Shown: positions 8,344 through 17,527 of the stretch, in pieces
How the letters are laid out: each line of letters begins with the position of its first letter
How positions within the stretch are numbered: position 1 is the stretch's first letter
NCBI RefSeq assembly: GCF_000520975.1
Contig: NZ_JACB01000017.1
Coordinates: 90,284 to 154,283 of the forward strand
From: Aquimarina megaterium XH134
GTDB taxonomy: Bacteria > Bacteroidota > Bacteroidia > Flavobacteriales > Flavobacteriaceae
Length of the DNA: 64,000 nucleotides
Direction: 5' to 3'
Program-made: the position numbers and the translations under genes
The notes under the pieces: model-generated
The model's database searches: none
Seen by the model: the letters and a program-made list of their open reading frames with translations, nothing else
Told to the model about the DNA's origin: nothing

Positions 8344-9678
8344 TTACTCCCTAAAAAAATCAAAATAAAATAAACCTACACTCAAAACAAAAAGACTAAT
8401 ATATACCCCAATCATTATCAATTTATTATAATTAAATTTGTACAGTTTTTCTGAATAAAAAGTATAAATTATAGTAGAGAATATTGATGTTACCAGTGTT
8501 GATATTATAATTGCTGAAAATCCTAAATACTTTATTAGTACATAGGACAATAAAAAATTTAGTAATACCCCAGCAAATGTAATAAATGAAATATATATTG
8601 TTTTTCTTTTTATTGTATATCCAAATCCATTAATTCCCATCCCTCCAAAAATAATAATTGCCAAAAATATTGCTGGAAGAAGGTCGCTATGTGACAGATA
8701 ATCTTCTGAGTTTTTACCACTTAAAATCTTTATTAAAAAATCTTTAATTAAAAGAATGAAAAAGAATAATGGGACTAATAATAAATTAAAATAATCAAAA
8801 ACTTTCTTGTTATACAATTTCCCTTCTACAGTATTATAATTGTTATACATAACTGGGAGAAAGCCTTTGGATAATATCCCTAACATCAGGTTTCCTATTT
8901 GTGCAATTCTATATAATAAGGCATACAAACCAACAAAATACATATCTCCTATTAATGTTAAAATTAATATTCTATCACTATAGGCTACTAAGTAATTTGA
9001 AAGATATGTAGGAACAAAAGGAATAGAAATTGATACTAATTCTTTCAATTTACTTTTCCCTTCTTCTAATTTTTTAAATATTAAATATTCTCTTGCTACA
9101 AACAGACAAATAATCATCCCTATAAAACTGCCAAGGGTCATTCCCAAAAAAAGTTTTTCTATTTCTTTATTGGTACTAAAAAACACAAAAACTAACCCGA
9201 TTACGATACCCAAAGAAGAAGAAATGAAATTTATAAACGACGCTTGCTTTGCCTTACCTAGCCATCTAATAAAGTTAAAAACAGATAAAGAAACATAGGT
9301 TGTAAAGACATACATTATAAGTAAAAAAAATTCTATTTGAGAAAAGAAATTGTAGTAATTGTTAATACCATATCCAAAAAAAGATATTAGTGCTAAAAAA
9401 ATAAGGGATATCCATAATGATCTTGTAAATAAATATCCTAAAAGCTTTTTATTGTCTTTATTATCAACAATGATAATTGCAAATCCTGAATCAAAACCTA
9501 GCCCTATTGCTAATGAAATAAAACTAACTGTAATTAAGAACAAATCGTACCTTCCGAACTCTTCAACAGTGAAGAAGGTATTTATAAATGGTATTATTAA
9601 AAAGCTTAATATTTTACTTCCTGCTGTACCGAGGAAGTAGAGAAATGTATCATTAAGGCTTTTTTTAAGTAGATTCAT
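8344..9678 (-). CDS. wzx: Polysaccharide repeat-unit flippase (Wzx, MOP superfamily)
   Basis: A 444-residue membrane protein with about 12 to 14 hydrophobic helices, the size and layout of Wzx/RfbX-like flippases. The N-terminus KKSLNDTFLYFLGTAGSKILSF is amphipathic and then hydrophobic, with the GTAGSKILSFLIIPF pattern common in this superfamily. It should flip the undecaprenyl-diphosphate-linked repeat across the inner membrane before polymerisation. It overlaps the upstream glycosyltransferase gene by four bases (9675-9678). This marks the locus as Wzx/Wzy-dependent rather than ABC-transporter dependent; no ABC transporter genes are present. Confidence 0.88.
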   Translation of the reverse strand: MNLLKKSLNDTFLYFLGTAGSKILSFLIIPFINTFFTVEEFGRYDLFLITVSFISLAIGLGFDSGFAIIIVDNKDNKKLLGYLFTRSLWISLIFLALISFFGYGINNYYNFFSQIEFFLLIMYVFTTYVSLSVFNFIRWLGKAKQASFINFISSSLGIVIGLVFVFFSTNKEIEKLFLGMTLGSFIGMIICLFVAREYLIFKKLEEGKSKLKELVSISIPFVPTYLSNYLVAYSDRILILTLIGDMYFVGLYALLYRIAQIGNLMLGILSKGFLPVMYNNYNTVEGKLYNKKVFDYFNLLLVPLFFFILLIKDFLIKILSGKNSEDYLSHSDLLPAIFLAIIIFGGMGINGFGYTIKRKTIYISFITFAGVLLNFLLSYVLIKYLGFSAIIISTLVTSIFSTIIYTFYSEKLYKFNYNKLIMIGVYISLFVLSVGLFYFDFFRE

Positions 9679-10853
9679 GAAGAACTAATTAAAGATAAAA
9701 AAACGTCTAAAGGTTTTTTAACCATATATTTTAAGAACCATTCATATCCGGCTTCTACCATTTGGGGTATTTCATCAGAATTTTCATTTATATATATTAG
9801 TGAATCCTTAACGGAATTTGAGCTATCTGCATACAACATTGGATATAAGTCTTTATAATAATTAGTATACAAATGATCTTCTCTTTTATGGATAATAATT
9901 TTTTTTAATGCAAGAGCCTCATAGATTACGCCATAGGAAAGAAAGCTATTATAGAGTTCTCCAACTACAATATGGGCAGTGCTTAAAATCATCATTACTT
10001 CTTTCCTACTCGATTTAGGAACCCATGTTATGTGATCTTCAATATTTAAATATTTAGCAAGCTCCTTACTTGAATCAACATCAACACCATATTCAAATGT
10101 AACCAAATGAAAATTTAGTACACCATTGTTCTCTTCTTTAACTTTCTTTAACCCTTCAAATAAATAATTGTTTCCTTTGTTTTCAAATTCACCTTGTTTC
10201 TTTGTCCAACAATGCCTAGAACTATGGAAAATAATTTTTCGCCCCTGGGCTTTTATATTATTGATTTTATTGACTGTATTAAACTGCTTTTTTTTTTCCT
10301 TAAAAATTTCAGATGTGTATTCTTTGATATAGAGCATTGGAACCCCTAATTTTAAGTGATTCGCATTAGGACTAATCTTATTAAGAAATTGTTCCAAAAA
10401 ACCTCCTGTTGGAATCATTAATACTGCTTTAGCCTCTCTTATACCTTTTCTTTGTGCCTTTGAACATAATATCCTATAATACAAGATACTTGGTTTATTA
10501 AGCCTAAAAAATGGAGAGTCATACAAGTCAGAACCATAAGGAACAAAAACATCTAATTTTAATCCTGCTTTGTATAAAAATGCTGGTGATAAACCACAAC
10601 CAATAATAAAATTGTATGAACTGAACTGAGTTTTAATGTGTTTAAAAGTTTTTGAATTAAACGTCTTTAAATTTCCCCAGTTTAATTGGAAAGTATATTC
10701 CTTCCAGTTTTCAGTGAAAGCATCATCTGATGGGTGAAAATAATCTGTTTGAAATAAGAAGAGATGAACTTCTATGTGAGAAAATTCTTTTAAATATCTC
10801 GAAAAAGCATAGAAATTATTATTCATATTTCCAATCAATGCAACTTTTTTCAT
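9675..10853 (-). CDS. Putative glycosyltransferase (GT-B like)
   Basis: I prefer the ATG at 10853 (MKKVALIGNMNN); a TTG three codons upstream would also be open. The protein of about 392 residues has a Rossmann-like start, IIGCGLSPAFLYKAG and VFVPYGSDLYDSPFF around residues 105 to 135, and a second half with IIFHSSRHCW and an acceptor/donor region ending VGELYNSFLSYGVIYEALALKKIIIH. This matches GT-B transferases found in flavobacterial capsule loci, but the canonical E-x7-E motif is only loosely recognisable. It overlaps wzx by four bases. Donor and linkage are unknown. Confidence 0.7.
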   Translation of the reverse strand: MKKVALIGNMNNNFYAFSRYLKEFSHIEVHLFLFQTDYFHPSDDAFTENWKEYTFQLNWGNLKTFNSKTFKHIKTQFSSYNFIIGCGLSPAFLYKAGLKLDVFVPYGSDLYDSPFFRLNKPSILYYRILCSKAQRKGIREAKAVLMIPTGGFLEQFLNKISPNANHLKLGVPMLYIKEYTSEIFKEKKKQFNTVNKINNIKAQGRKIIFHSSRHCWTKKQGEFENKGNNYLFEGLKKVKEENNGVLNFHLVTFEYGVDVDSSKELAKYLNIEDHITWVPKSSRKEVMMILSTAHIVVGELYNSFLSYGVIYEALALKKIIIHKREDHLYTNYYKDLYPMLYADSSNSVKDSLIYINENSDEIPQMVEAGYEWFLKYMVKKPLDVFLSLISSS

Positions 10854-10890
10854 AGGTACCAAATATTATCAAAAATTGTTATAAAAAAGA

Positions 10891-11835
10891 TTATTCAAGA
10901 AACTTTTTTAGCTCCTTTTGTATCCTAAAATAATCTTTTAATTCTCTAGCAGGAACTCCAGTCCAAGTCTGGTTATCTGGTACACTTTTAGTTACTACTG
11001 CCCCCATACCAATAAGAACATTATTACCAATATTTATAGCGTCCCTTATACAAGCCCCTGGTGCTATCGAAGTATTTTTTCCAATTTTGACACTACCCGC
11101 CACCATTGCTTTTGCAATTATCCAAGCCCCTTCATCAATATAAACATTATGTGCTATGTGAACTAAATTATCAACTTTTACATTTTTCTTTAGAATGGTA
11201 TTTCCTAAAGCACCTCTATCTATAGTTGTGTTCGCTCCAATCTCAACATTATCTTCAATTATAACGCCACCTAGATGAGGAAAGTTTATTGTCCCTAATG
11301 ATTCACTTTTTAAATAACCAAATCCTTCCGCCCCAATAACAGTTCCGGAATTTATTTTCACATTATCACCAATTTTCACATTTTCGTAAATTGTGACATT
11401 CCCATAAATATCACAATTATTTCCAATCTTCACATGCGCTCCAATAAGTGTGTTAGGTCCAATAAAGCAATTTTTTCCAATAATTGCTTTATCTGAAATA
11501 ATTGCTGATGAATGAATTTCTTTCTTCTTTTTGCTGACAAAAAATTCATTTACTAAGAAAGAAAAAAGTAATTTGGGATGCGCTGTAACTATGTTGGTTT
11601 TGTTAGCTATATCAATATCTAAATCTGTGATTATTAATTTTGATTTTGTTTCTGAAGCCCAAAGGTTTTTTTCTAGCTCACTTCTTGTCTTATCAATAAA
11701 AGAAATTGAATTTTCATTCGCAGACATAATAGGAAGCGTATTTGTCACAAAAACCCCTTCTATAATTCCTTTAACAGAGAAATTAATACTTTTAGGTATA
11801 ACTGAAATTAATTCTTTAAGATAAATTTTTTTCAT
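10891..11835 (-). CDS. LpxD-like left-handed beta-helix N-acyltransferase
   Basis: A 314-residue protein with an N-terminal LpxD-type uridine-binding-like domain (about 1 to 100) and a hexapeptide-repeat beta-helix (about 105 to 290). LpxD hallmarks are present: GAEGFGY near residue 169, HLGGVIIEDNVEIGANTTID near 187, and the catalytic-His region VHIAHN with His229. LpxD moves a 3-hydroxyacyl group from ACP to the amino group of a UDP-sugar. Because it sits inside the polysaccharide locus, beside a deacetylase-like gene and near a dedicated ACP, I think it acylates an amino sugar of the repeat unit rather than lipid A. It is somewhat shorter than housekeeping LpxD (about 340). Confidence 0.82.
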   Translation of the reverse strand: MKKIYLKELISVIPKSINFSVKGIIEGVFVTNTLPIMSANENSISFIDKTRSELEKNLWASETKSKLIITDLDIDIANKTNIVTAHPKLLFSFLVNEFFVSKKKKEIHSSAIISDKAIIGKNCFIGPNTLIGAHVKIGNNCDIYGNVTIYENVKIGDNVKINSGTVIGAEGFGYLKSESLGTINFPHLGGVIIEDNVEIGANTTIDRGALGNTILKKNVKVDNLVHIAHNVYIDEGAWIIAKAMVAGSVKIGKNTSIAPGACIRDAINIGNNVLIGMGAVVTKSVPDNQTWTGVPARELKDYFRIQKELKKFLE

Positions 11836-11840
11836 AAGTA

Positions 11841-12557
11841 TTATTCGTAAAAATGATTATTAAAATAGGTGTCTGGATGAATTAATAAATGGATTAATTC
11901 ATGCCCATCCAGGATGTGTTCACTAGGGCTTCTTCTATCTCCACTCTGTAAAATTCCTTTATTATAACATTTCCATTGCGTCCATTCTGAATCGGAAATA
12001 TAGAACGACTCTTGAAAAAGGTTGTAATTTGGCTCCTTATCATAACCTTCATATAAAAGATTAAAGTCTTTTGGTTTCTTGTCCTTCCAGAAATCTAAAT
12101 TATTAAAACCTGTATTTCCTCCATGTGAAGCCACGCTTTTAACATCATAATTAAACATCTTACTAAGTATTGCGATATCTCTTTTTAGACACTCTTCTGC
12201 AGATTCGTTCCAAATAATTGATTGGTCAACAATTTCTGAATGATAGCCTAATTCATGACCCGAATTTAATAATCGCTTCAAAATTCTATAGTTTTCAAAC
12301 GAAAATGGATTATATTCTGGTGCATGCAATCTGACAAAAAATGTTCCTTTTATTCTAAGCTTATCAAAAATATCTAATAACACAGCGGCTTTTTTAACTG
12401 AAAAGTCAATGTCTATTCTGTTTACCACTGTTTTCTTGGGTAAATTAGGTTTGTTTTTAACATATTGTTCACCTGTTATTATTTCATATCCATTATCTAG
12501 AAAAGATGCATATTCTTTTTCTATATTTTTCCATGTAAATTTATATTTATCCCCCAT
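11841..12557 (-). CDS. Polysaccharide deacetylase-like protein (NodB-type fold)
   Basis: A 238-residue protein with the two core signatures of a subgroup of carbohydrate esterase 4-like enzymes: RIDIDFS at residues 47 to 53 (the place of the RHDVD or TFDDG metal/base motif) and GHELGYHSE with His101 and His106 (the HxxxH-type metal ligands). A later SHGG motif and IHLLIHPD could complete the active site. It would remove an acyl or formyl group from an amino sugar. It starts directly after the hisF-like gene (no gap) and is followed by the LpxD-like acyltransferase, which suggests deacylation followed by re-acylation; this pairing is an inference. Confidence 0.65.
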   Translation of the reverse strand: MGDKYKFTWKNIEKEYASFLDNGYEIITGEQYVKNKPNLPKKTVVNRIDIDFSVKKAAVLLDIFDKLRIKGTFFVRLHAPEYNPFSFENYRILKRLLNSGHELGYHSEIVDQSIIWNESAEECLKRDIAILSKMFNYDVKSVASHGGNTGFNNLDFWKDKKPKDFNLLYEGYDKEPNYNLFQESFYISDSEWTQWKCYNKGILQSGDRRSPSEHILDGHELIHLLIHPDTYFNNHFYE

Positions 12558-13319
12558 TTACTTTAAAGCATTAATTATTTTTTTTTGGTCTGGAAAGTTA
12601 ACTAAAACACCCATCCCTTTATTTTGATAGACTACCATACTGCCTAAACACACAGCTGATGCATGGCCTTCCTTTACGGCTGCTTTTATATCATTGATAG
12701 AAGATGCGCCTCCATTAGCTATTACAGGAATATCTACTGCGTTTGACACTTGTTCTATTAAATTTGTATCAAACCCTTTCCAAGTACCTTCTTGATGTAT
12801 GGCAGTTAAAATAATTTCTCCTGCACCCAATTCTTCCAACTGTTTTGCCCAATCTACAACATCTGTTTTTTGTTTTTTCTTACCAGAGTTTGAATATACT
12901 TTATACTTGCTAAACGCATTTTTTTTAACATCAATAGAGGCTACAATTGCTTGATTACCAAAATGTGCAGCTAATTGAGTAATAAATTCTGGCTTCTCAA
13001 AAGCATACGAATTGATAATCACCTTTTCTATTCCAATCTCAAAGAGTTTTTTTGCAGATTCAAAATCACGTATTCCACCTCCATAAGCTAATGGCATAAA
13101 ACATTCGTTAGCTAACTCTGAAAGAATCTTAAAGTCAGGTAACTTGTTACTATTTGTAGCGGTAATATCTAAAACTGTTAATTCATCTACTTCAAGCTCA
13201 TTAAAAATACGGGCCGTATTTACCGGATCTCCTATATAATCAGGTTTCTTAAAATTAACTGTTTTTACTAAGCTATCGCCTTTTAATAAAAGGCATGGGA
13301 TTACTCTAGTTAATAACAT
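12558..13319 (-). CDS. wbuZ: HisF-like subunit of sugar amidation system (WbuZ/HisF2 type)
   Basis: A 253-residue (beta-alpha)8 barrel close to the cyclase subunit of imidazole glycerol phosphate synthase, with DITAT, YGGGIRDF and IANGGASS phosphate-site segments. It is not a histidine enzyme: the position of catalytic Asp11 (IPCLDVK in true HisF) reads IPCLLLK, and the later SIDRDG block reads AIHQEG. Asp in the ASID strand is kept. In the glycosyl-amidation systems of Pseudomonas and others this homologue pairs with HisH and a WbpG amidotransferase to channel ammonia. All three genes are adjacent here, so that role is well supported by context. Confidence 0.88.
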   Translation of the reverse strand: MLLTRVIPCLLLKGDSLVKTVNFKKPDYIGDPVNTARIFNELEVDELTVLDITATNSNKLPDFKILSELANECFMPLAYGGGIRDFESAKKLFEIGIEKVIINSYAFEKPEFITQLAAHFGNQAIVASIDVKKNAFSKYKVYSNSGKKKQKTDVVDWAKQLEELGAGEIILTAIHQEGTWKGFDTNLIEQVSNAVDIPVIANGGASSINDIKAAVKEGHASAVCLGSMVVYQNKGMGVLVNFPDQKKIINALK

Positions 13320-13321
13320 GA

Positions 13322-13933
13322 TTATAGTTTAGCAAAGTTATCGAATAATTTCATGCCAAATTTATGACTTTTTTCAGGGTGAAACTGTGCGCCATAAATA
13401 TTATCCCGATGTATTGCTGAATCAAATTCGATTCCGTGTGTGGTTTTAAGGATTGAATCTTCTTGGTTTTCTACTTCTACGTAATATGAATGTACAAAAT
13501 AAAACCTTGATTCATCTGGTAAGTTAGAGGTTAATTTGCTTGGCATTGCATTAAAAACTCTGTTCCAACCCATATGAGGAACTTTTAATTTTGTTGCTTT
13601 ATCAAACTGAAATTTTTTTGTATGTGCTTTAATCCAACCTAAACCTTTCTCTTTTCCTTCTTCACTTCCTAGAGTAAGTAATTGCATGCCCAAACATATA
13701 CCCAATACGGGTACTCTTTCTTCTAAAGCTTTATAGTCTAGCACCTCTCTTAATCCAGATTCGTTAATCCTTTTCATAGCATTATCATACGCTCCTACTC
13801 CTGGCAATAAGATTTTTTCGGCAGCTTTAATATCGTTTAAATTAGAAGTGATTTTTGAAGTAACCCCAATTTTCTTAAACATATTAAAAACAGACCCCAG
13901 GTTTCCCATTCCATAGTCTACAATTGTAATCAT
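13322..13933 (-). CDS. wbuY: HisH-like glutaminase of sugar amidation system (WbuY/HisH2 type)
   Basis: A 203-residue class I glutamine amidotransferase. The nucleophile Cys80 lies in LGICLGMQLL, the catalytic His and Glu in FHPEKS, and the oxyanion strand in LLPGVGAYDNAM. It hydrolyses glutamine and passes ammonia through its HisF partner, encoded two bases downstream. The upstream amidotransferase gene ends on the base where this gene starts (13933), so all three are translationally coupled. The company of WbpG rather than his genes shows that it serves sugar acetamidino formation, not histidine biosynthesis. Confidence 0.9.
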   Translation of the reverse strand: MITIVDYGMGNLGSVFNMFKKIGVTSKITSNLNDIKAAEKILLPGVGAYDNAMKRINESGLREVLDYKALEERVPVLGICLGMQLLTLGSEEGKEKGLGWIKAHTKKFQFDKATKLKVPHMGWNRVFNAMPSKLTSNLPDESRFYFVHSYYVEVENQEDSILKTTHGIEFDSAIHRDNIYGAQFHPEKSHKFGMKLFDNFAKL

Positions 13934-15117
13934 TACATTTCACTTTTTGAAGTGTACTTTATATAAAAACTCATAGGAACAAGGTTTGCTTTTGCTAATA
14001 TGAAAAATAAAGGTCTCAATTTTTCAAATCTTTTTTTATAAGTAGGATAATCCCTGTAGGTTTTTCTGTCTCCATTCATTATATCGGCGTATTTTTGATC
14101 TGTTAGATTTAATCTCTTTTTGAAATAGCCAATTAAATCATCCTCTACTAAAGGGTTAGAATTGTACTCGTTAATTGCTTCTTTTTGTGATAATAAACCT
14201 GCTCTAACGGATGCTGATAAACTATTATTTCTTTGATCTATTCCAAATTTTTGAGGAAAATATACACTATGATTAAAAGCTGTCATTCTATTTTCCAAAT
14301 GGTGGCCTCCATAATACTTCCAATCATATTCTTTTTCTAAAAATGCTTGTGCATCTTTTTTAGAATATGGAATATACCATAATGGTCTTATTTTTTTAAT
14401 TCTCTTTACTAGTATCCATTTCATAAACGAAGCAAAATTCATGTTTGGAAACGTTTTCATTTTAATTTTACCAAACATTTTGTGAATGTTTTTAATATAT
14501 GCTCCATCAACATAAGCACTACTTAGTGGGGATACTCCTTCGGCTATAAATGAATGCCCTTCAAGAATATATTTTACACCAAATTTACTCGCTGCTCTAT
14601 ATAATGTTTCTGCCAAAGCTATATCGGTAGGACCATCAATCTCTGGTACATTTGCTAAAAAAAAGGATTTAAAAATATCATCTGCTTCTTTGTTATCAAC
14701 TACATGAGTATATAAGTCTATATTTAATTTTCCTAAAATTTTTCGAATATTTTCAGTGGCAATTGCTGTATTCCATGTGTTATCATAATGAACAGCTAAT
14801 GGTCTTAAGCCCCATTCTACTGCTTTTATAATCATATAAGAAGAATCTGTACCGCCACTAACTCCTACTACACAATCATACTTTTTACCATTACCATGTT
14901 TTTTAATTTGTTCTACAATTTCAAAAAAATCTTTTTCTCCTTCAGGGGTTGCTGTTTTGTATTGGGTTTTTAAATCTTCAATCATTTTACAATAATTGCA
15001 TACCCCATCATCATCAAATTTTATAGCTGGAACATTTTCGTCATATATGCATGTAGTACATATTTTGCTATGGCTATCAATAACTGGCTTCCTATTAACT
15101 ATCTCTAATTTTCCCAT
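13933..15117 (-). CDS. wbpG: N-acetyl sugar amidotransferase (WbpG/PseA/WbuX family)
   Basis: A 394-residue ATP-PPi type amidotransferase. Cys20, Cys23, Cys40 and Cys43 (CTTC...CNYC) form an N-terminal zinc-ribbon-like site, followed by the PP-loop SGGTDSS at residues 87 to 93. This family converts an N-acetyl group of an amino sugar to an acetamidino group using ammonia delivered by HisH/HisF. In P. aeruginosa the substrate is a 2,3-diacetamido uronic acid. The genes for such a substrate (WbpB, WbpE, WbpD homologues at 27199-29869) are in this locus. A gap of about 40 bases separates it from the AMP-ligase gene upstream. Confidence 0.92.
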   Translation of the reverse strand: MGKLEIVNRKPVIDSHSKICTTCIYDENVPAIKFDDDGVCNYCKMIEDLKTQYKTATPEGEKDFFEIVEQIKKHGNGKKYDCVVGVSGGTDSSYMIIKAVEWGLRPLAVHYDNTWNTAIATENIRKILGKLNIDLYTHVVDNKEADDIFKSFFLANVPEIDGPTDIALAETLYRAASKFGVKYILEGHSFIAEGVSPLSSAYVDGAYIKNIHKMFGKIKMKTFPNMNFASFMKWILVKRIKKIRPLWYIPYSKKDAQAFLEKEYDWKYYGGHHLENRMTAFNHSVYFPQKFGIDQRNNSLSASVRAGLLSQKEAINEYNSNPLVEDDLIGYFKKRLNLTDQKYADIMNGDRKTYRDYPTYKKRFEKLRPLFFILAKANLVPMSFYIKYTSKSEM

Positions 15118-15159
15118 TCTAAAAAATTATTTTTTAAATCTTATTTTAAAAATTCAATG

Positions 15160-16512
15160 TTAATCAAACTTTCTTGTTTTTTTAAACCTATGACTGTGTA
15201 AAACTTCTTCTTCGTTCTCAATTTTCACAGGAACTTTAAATGACTGAAGTTTACCTTTGCAGAATTCTTTCAATCTTCGTGAAAAAACTTTTTTATCTTC
15301 TTTTTCTTTCAACAAAACTTTAGCACAAACAATATTACCCATAATTGCATGCTTCTGACCAAATATTGTCACTTCCATTACATTATCCATCTGTAAAATA
15401 ACATTTTCAACTTCTTGAGGGTATACTTTATCTCCTCCAACATTTATTAATTCAGATTTTCTACCTAAAATCTTATAATATTCTCCATCAACTTCAACTT
15501 GATCTCCTGTTATAAAATAACCATCCTCTGTAAAAGGGCTAGATGCATTTAAATATCCTAAAATAGCAGATTCTGCCTTTATTTGTAGCATATTATCTAC
15601 TACTCTTAAATCATAACCTTCTCCTCCTAGCTTTACCCATAAAGAATCATCACTTTTAGATTTAGATCTTAAAACCCCTAACTCTATTAAACCATATGTT
15701 TGTTGAAATTTAACATTAGGAAAAAGTCCTTTCGCTCTTTTAAGTGTTGTTTCAGGCATTGGCTCAGTACCATAAGAAATTAACTTCAAACTGCTCAAAT
15801 CATACTTCTTATATGTTTCACTTAAAATCATTAGGTTTAAAAAACTAGGAGATACAGGTAATAATTCCACTTTGTTTTCTTGCACGAATTTACACACAAA
15901 ATCTGGTTTTCTATTATACAAAGCTAATACAACCCCACAGTTAGATAAGGTATGTAAAAGGGTGTTTAATCCTCCCCAATGATCAAAAAGAAGAAAATTA
16001 ATAGTTCTTAACGATTTTCTAGATGTTTTAAACTTTTTAAGCAATTTTTGAAAATTATGAACCGCTGCTTTTGGGAATCCTGAGGTTCCAGAGCTAAATA
16101 GTACTAGCCCAGACACGCCTAAATTCCTCAAACTAGTATAATATTCATGATCTCCATCAAATCCAGTATTTTCAACTTTGCACTGGTCGGTATCCAAGTT
16201 TACTGAAATTGTTTTTTGTACTTTGGCTATTTCAAATTTCACTTCTTCAGAATCCTTCATTGGATTATTAAAAGGTACAATTATGTTTCTGTTATTAATT
16301 AAAGCTATTAAAAGAGAAATAGTATTAGGGGTAAAATCTCCTTTTAAAGCAATAACTTGTCCAGATAAAATTTGGTTTTCGCTTAAAAAATCGTTGGCCT
16401 GTTGAATGGCCTTTAAGAGTCCTCCATATTTAACCTCTTTTCCATTCCATACAATTGCTAAATTGTTAGATGATTCTTTAAAAGCATCTATTAAAAATTG
16501 TGCATTCATCAT
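15160..16512 (-). CDS. Acyl-AMP ligase (ANL superfamily) of a polysaccharide acylation cassette
   Basis: A 450-residue adenylate-forming enzyme, somewhat shorter than typical acyl-CoA synthetases (500 or more). Core motifs are present: LFSSGTSGFPK at about 138 to 148 (phosphate loop), QTYGLIELG (A5), YFITGDQ (A7) and GRKSELINVGGDKVYPQEVE (A8 hinge). A Lys-rich tail HRFKKTRK may hold the catalytic lysine. It should activate a short carboxylic acid for loading onto the ACP at 18871 or CoA. It begins one base after the KAS III gene ends, and belongs with the ACP, SDR, hydrolase and KAS III genes. The acid substrate is unknown. Confidence 0.85.
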   Translation of the reverse strand: MMNAQFLIDAFKESSNNLAIVWNGKEVKYGGLLKAIQQANDFLSENQILSGQVIALKGDFTPNTISLLIALINNRNIIVPFNNPMKDSEEVKFEIAKVQKTISVNLDTDQCKVENTGFDGDHEYYTSLRNLGVSGLVLFSSGTSGFPKAAVHNFQKLLKKFKTSRKSLRTINFLLFDHWGGLNTLLHTLSNCGVVLALYNRKPDFVCKFVQENKVELLPVSPSFLNLMILSETYKKYDLSSLKLISYGTEPMPETTLKRAKGLFPNVKFQQTYGLIELGVLRSKSKSDDSLWVKLGGEGYDLRVVDNMLQIKAESAILGYLNASSPFTEDGYFITGDQVEVDGEYYKILGRKSELINVGGDKVYPQEVENVILQMDNVMEVTIFGQKHAIMGNIVCAKVLLKEKEDKKVFSRRLKEFCKGKLQSFKVPVKIENEEEVLHSHRFKKTRKFD

Positions 16513-16513
16513 T

Positions 16514-17527
16514 TTAAAATTTCATTAATAAGGTTCCCCAAGACAATCCAACTCCAAAACCAGACAAAACAATTAAATCGCCTCTTTTTAGTTTTTTTTC
16601 TTCCATAGCATCTTTAAGTGCAATTGGTATAGACGAAGAAACTGTATTCCCAATCTTGTCCAAGTTGGTATAAATTTTATTGTTAGATATTTTTAAAGCT
16701 TTTGCTAAAGACTCTAATGTAAGTTTACTTGCCTGATGAAAGCCTAGAAAGTCTATATCATCAATAGTCAAATTGTTATTTTCTAAAATCTTCTCTATTT
16801 GTTGTGGAACTATTCTAGAAATGAATTTCCAAACAGCAAAACCATTCATATGTATATTCTCTGAATGTTTAATGTTCCCACTTGAGTCTTTAGTCTCTTC
16901 TTTGGATGTTTCATTTTTTGGCATACGACTACCTCCTGATGGGATATAAAACGATTTATATTCTTTTCCAGATGATGATAGCATAGCATCAATAATACCG
17001 ACGTTGTCTGAATCACTATTAGAAACAATAGTTACCGCCGCACCATCGCCAAATAAATTAACCGTAGAACGATCTTTTTCGTGTATGTACTTAGAGTAAG
17101 TATCCGATGTAATGAGCAAAATATTTTTAGCCATATTCGTCTCTATAAATCCTCTAGCTATACATAAACCATAAACGTATCCCGAACAAGCTAAATTATA
17201 ATCAAAGGTCCAAACATTTTTATCAAACTCAAATTTTTTGTGTATTAAAAAAGAATTAGAAGGCATTAGATAATCGGGACTTTGAGTACAAAATATGATA
17301 CCATCTATATCTTCTTTTTTTACAGAAGTGTTTGTAAATAATTTTTCTAAAGCTTTAATTGCTAAATCTAAAGCAGTTTCATCTTTACCAGCAATATGTC
17401 TTGAATATATTCCTGTTTTTGATGCAACTTTATCTACATCCCATTCTGGGTTTTCTCTTTGTAAATCTTCGTTCGTTTTTTTATTAACGGGAAGATAATA
17501 TTCTATTTCACTAATTTGTACTCCCAT
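16514..17527 (-). CDS. 3-oxoacyl-ACP synthase III family protein (FabH-like)
   Basis: A 337-residue thiolase-fold condensing enzyme with an intact KAS III triad: Cys114 in LACSGY, His264 in GFHQASK and Asn294 in KIGNTVSS. It would condense a starter acyl-CoA with an extender on ACP to make a short 3-oxoacyl-ACP. It overlaps the metallo-hydrolase gene by 17 bases at its start, so expression is coupled. Placement between an ACP/reductase pair and an AMP ligase inside a polysaccharide locus points to a dedicated acyl group for sugar decoration, not general fatty-acid synthesis. A region rich in Lys/Glu/Ser (residues 200 to 225) looks like an inserted loop. Confidence 0.88.
   Translation of the reverse strand: MGVQISEIEYYLPVNKKTNEDLQRENPEWDVDKVASKTGIYSRHIAGKDETALDLAIKALEKLFTNTSVKKEDIDGIIFCTQSPDYLMPSNSFLIHKKFEFDKNVWTFDYNLACSGYVYGLCIARGFIETNMAKNILLITSDTYSKYIHEKDRSTVNLFGDGAAVTIVSNSDSDNVGIIDAMLSSSGKEYKSFYIPSGGSRMPKNETSKEETKDSSGNIKHSENIHMNGFAVWKFISRIVPQQIEKILENNNLTIDDIDFLGFHQASKLTLESLAKALKISNNKIYTNLDKIGNTVSSSIPIALKDAMEEKKLKRGDLIVLSGFGVGLSWGTLLMKF

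Noticed and set aside
12558..13933. HisH and HisF as part of a histidine operon
   Set aside because: No other his genes are present, the WbpG-type amidotransferase is directly upstream, and HisF lacks Asp11.
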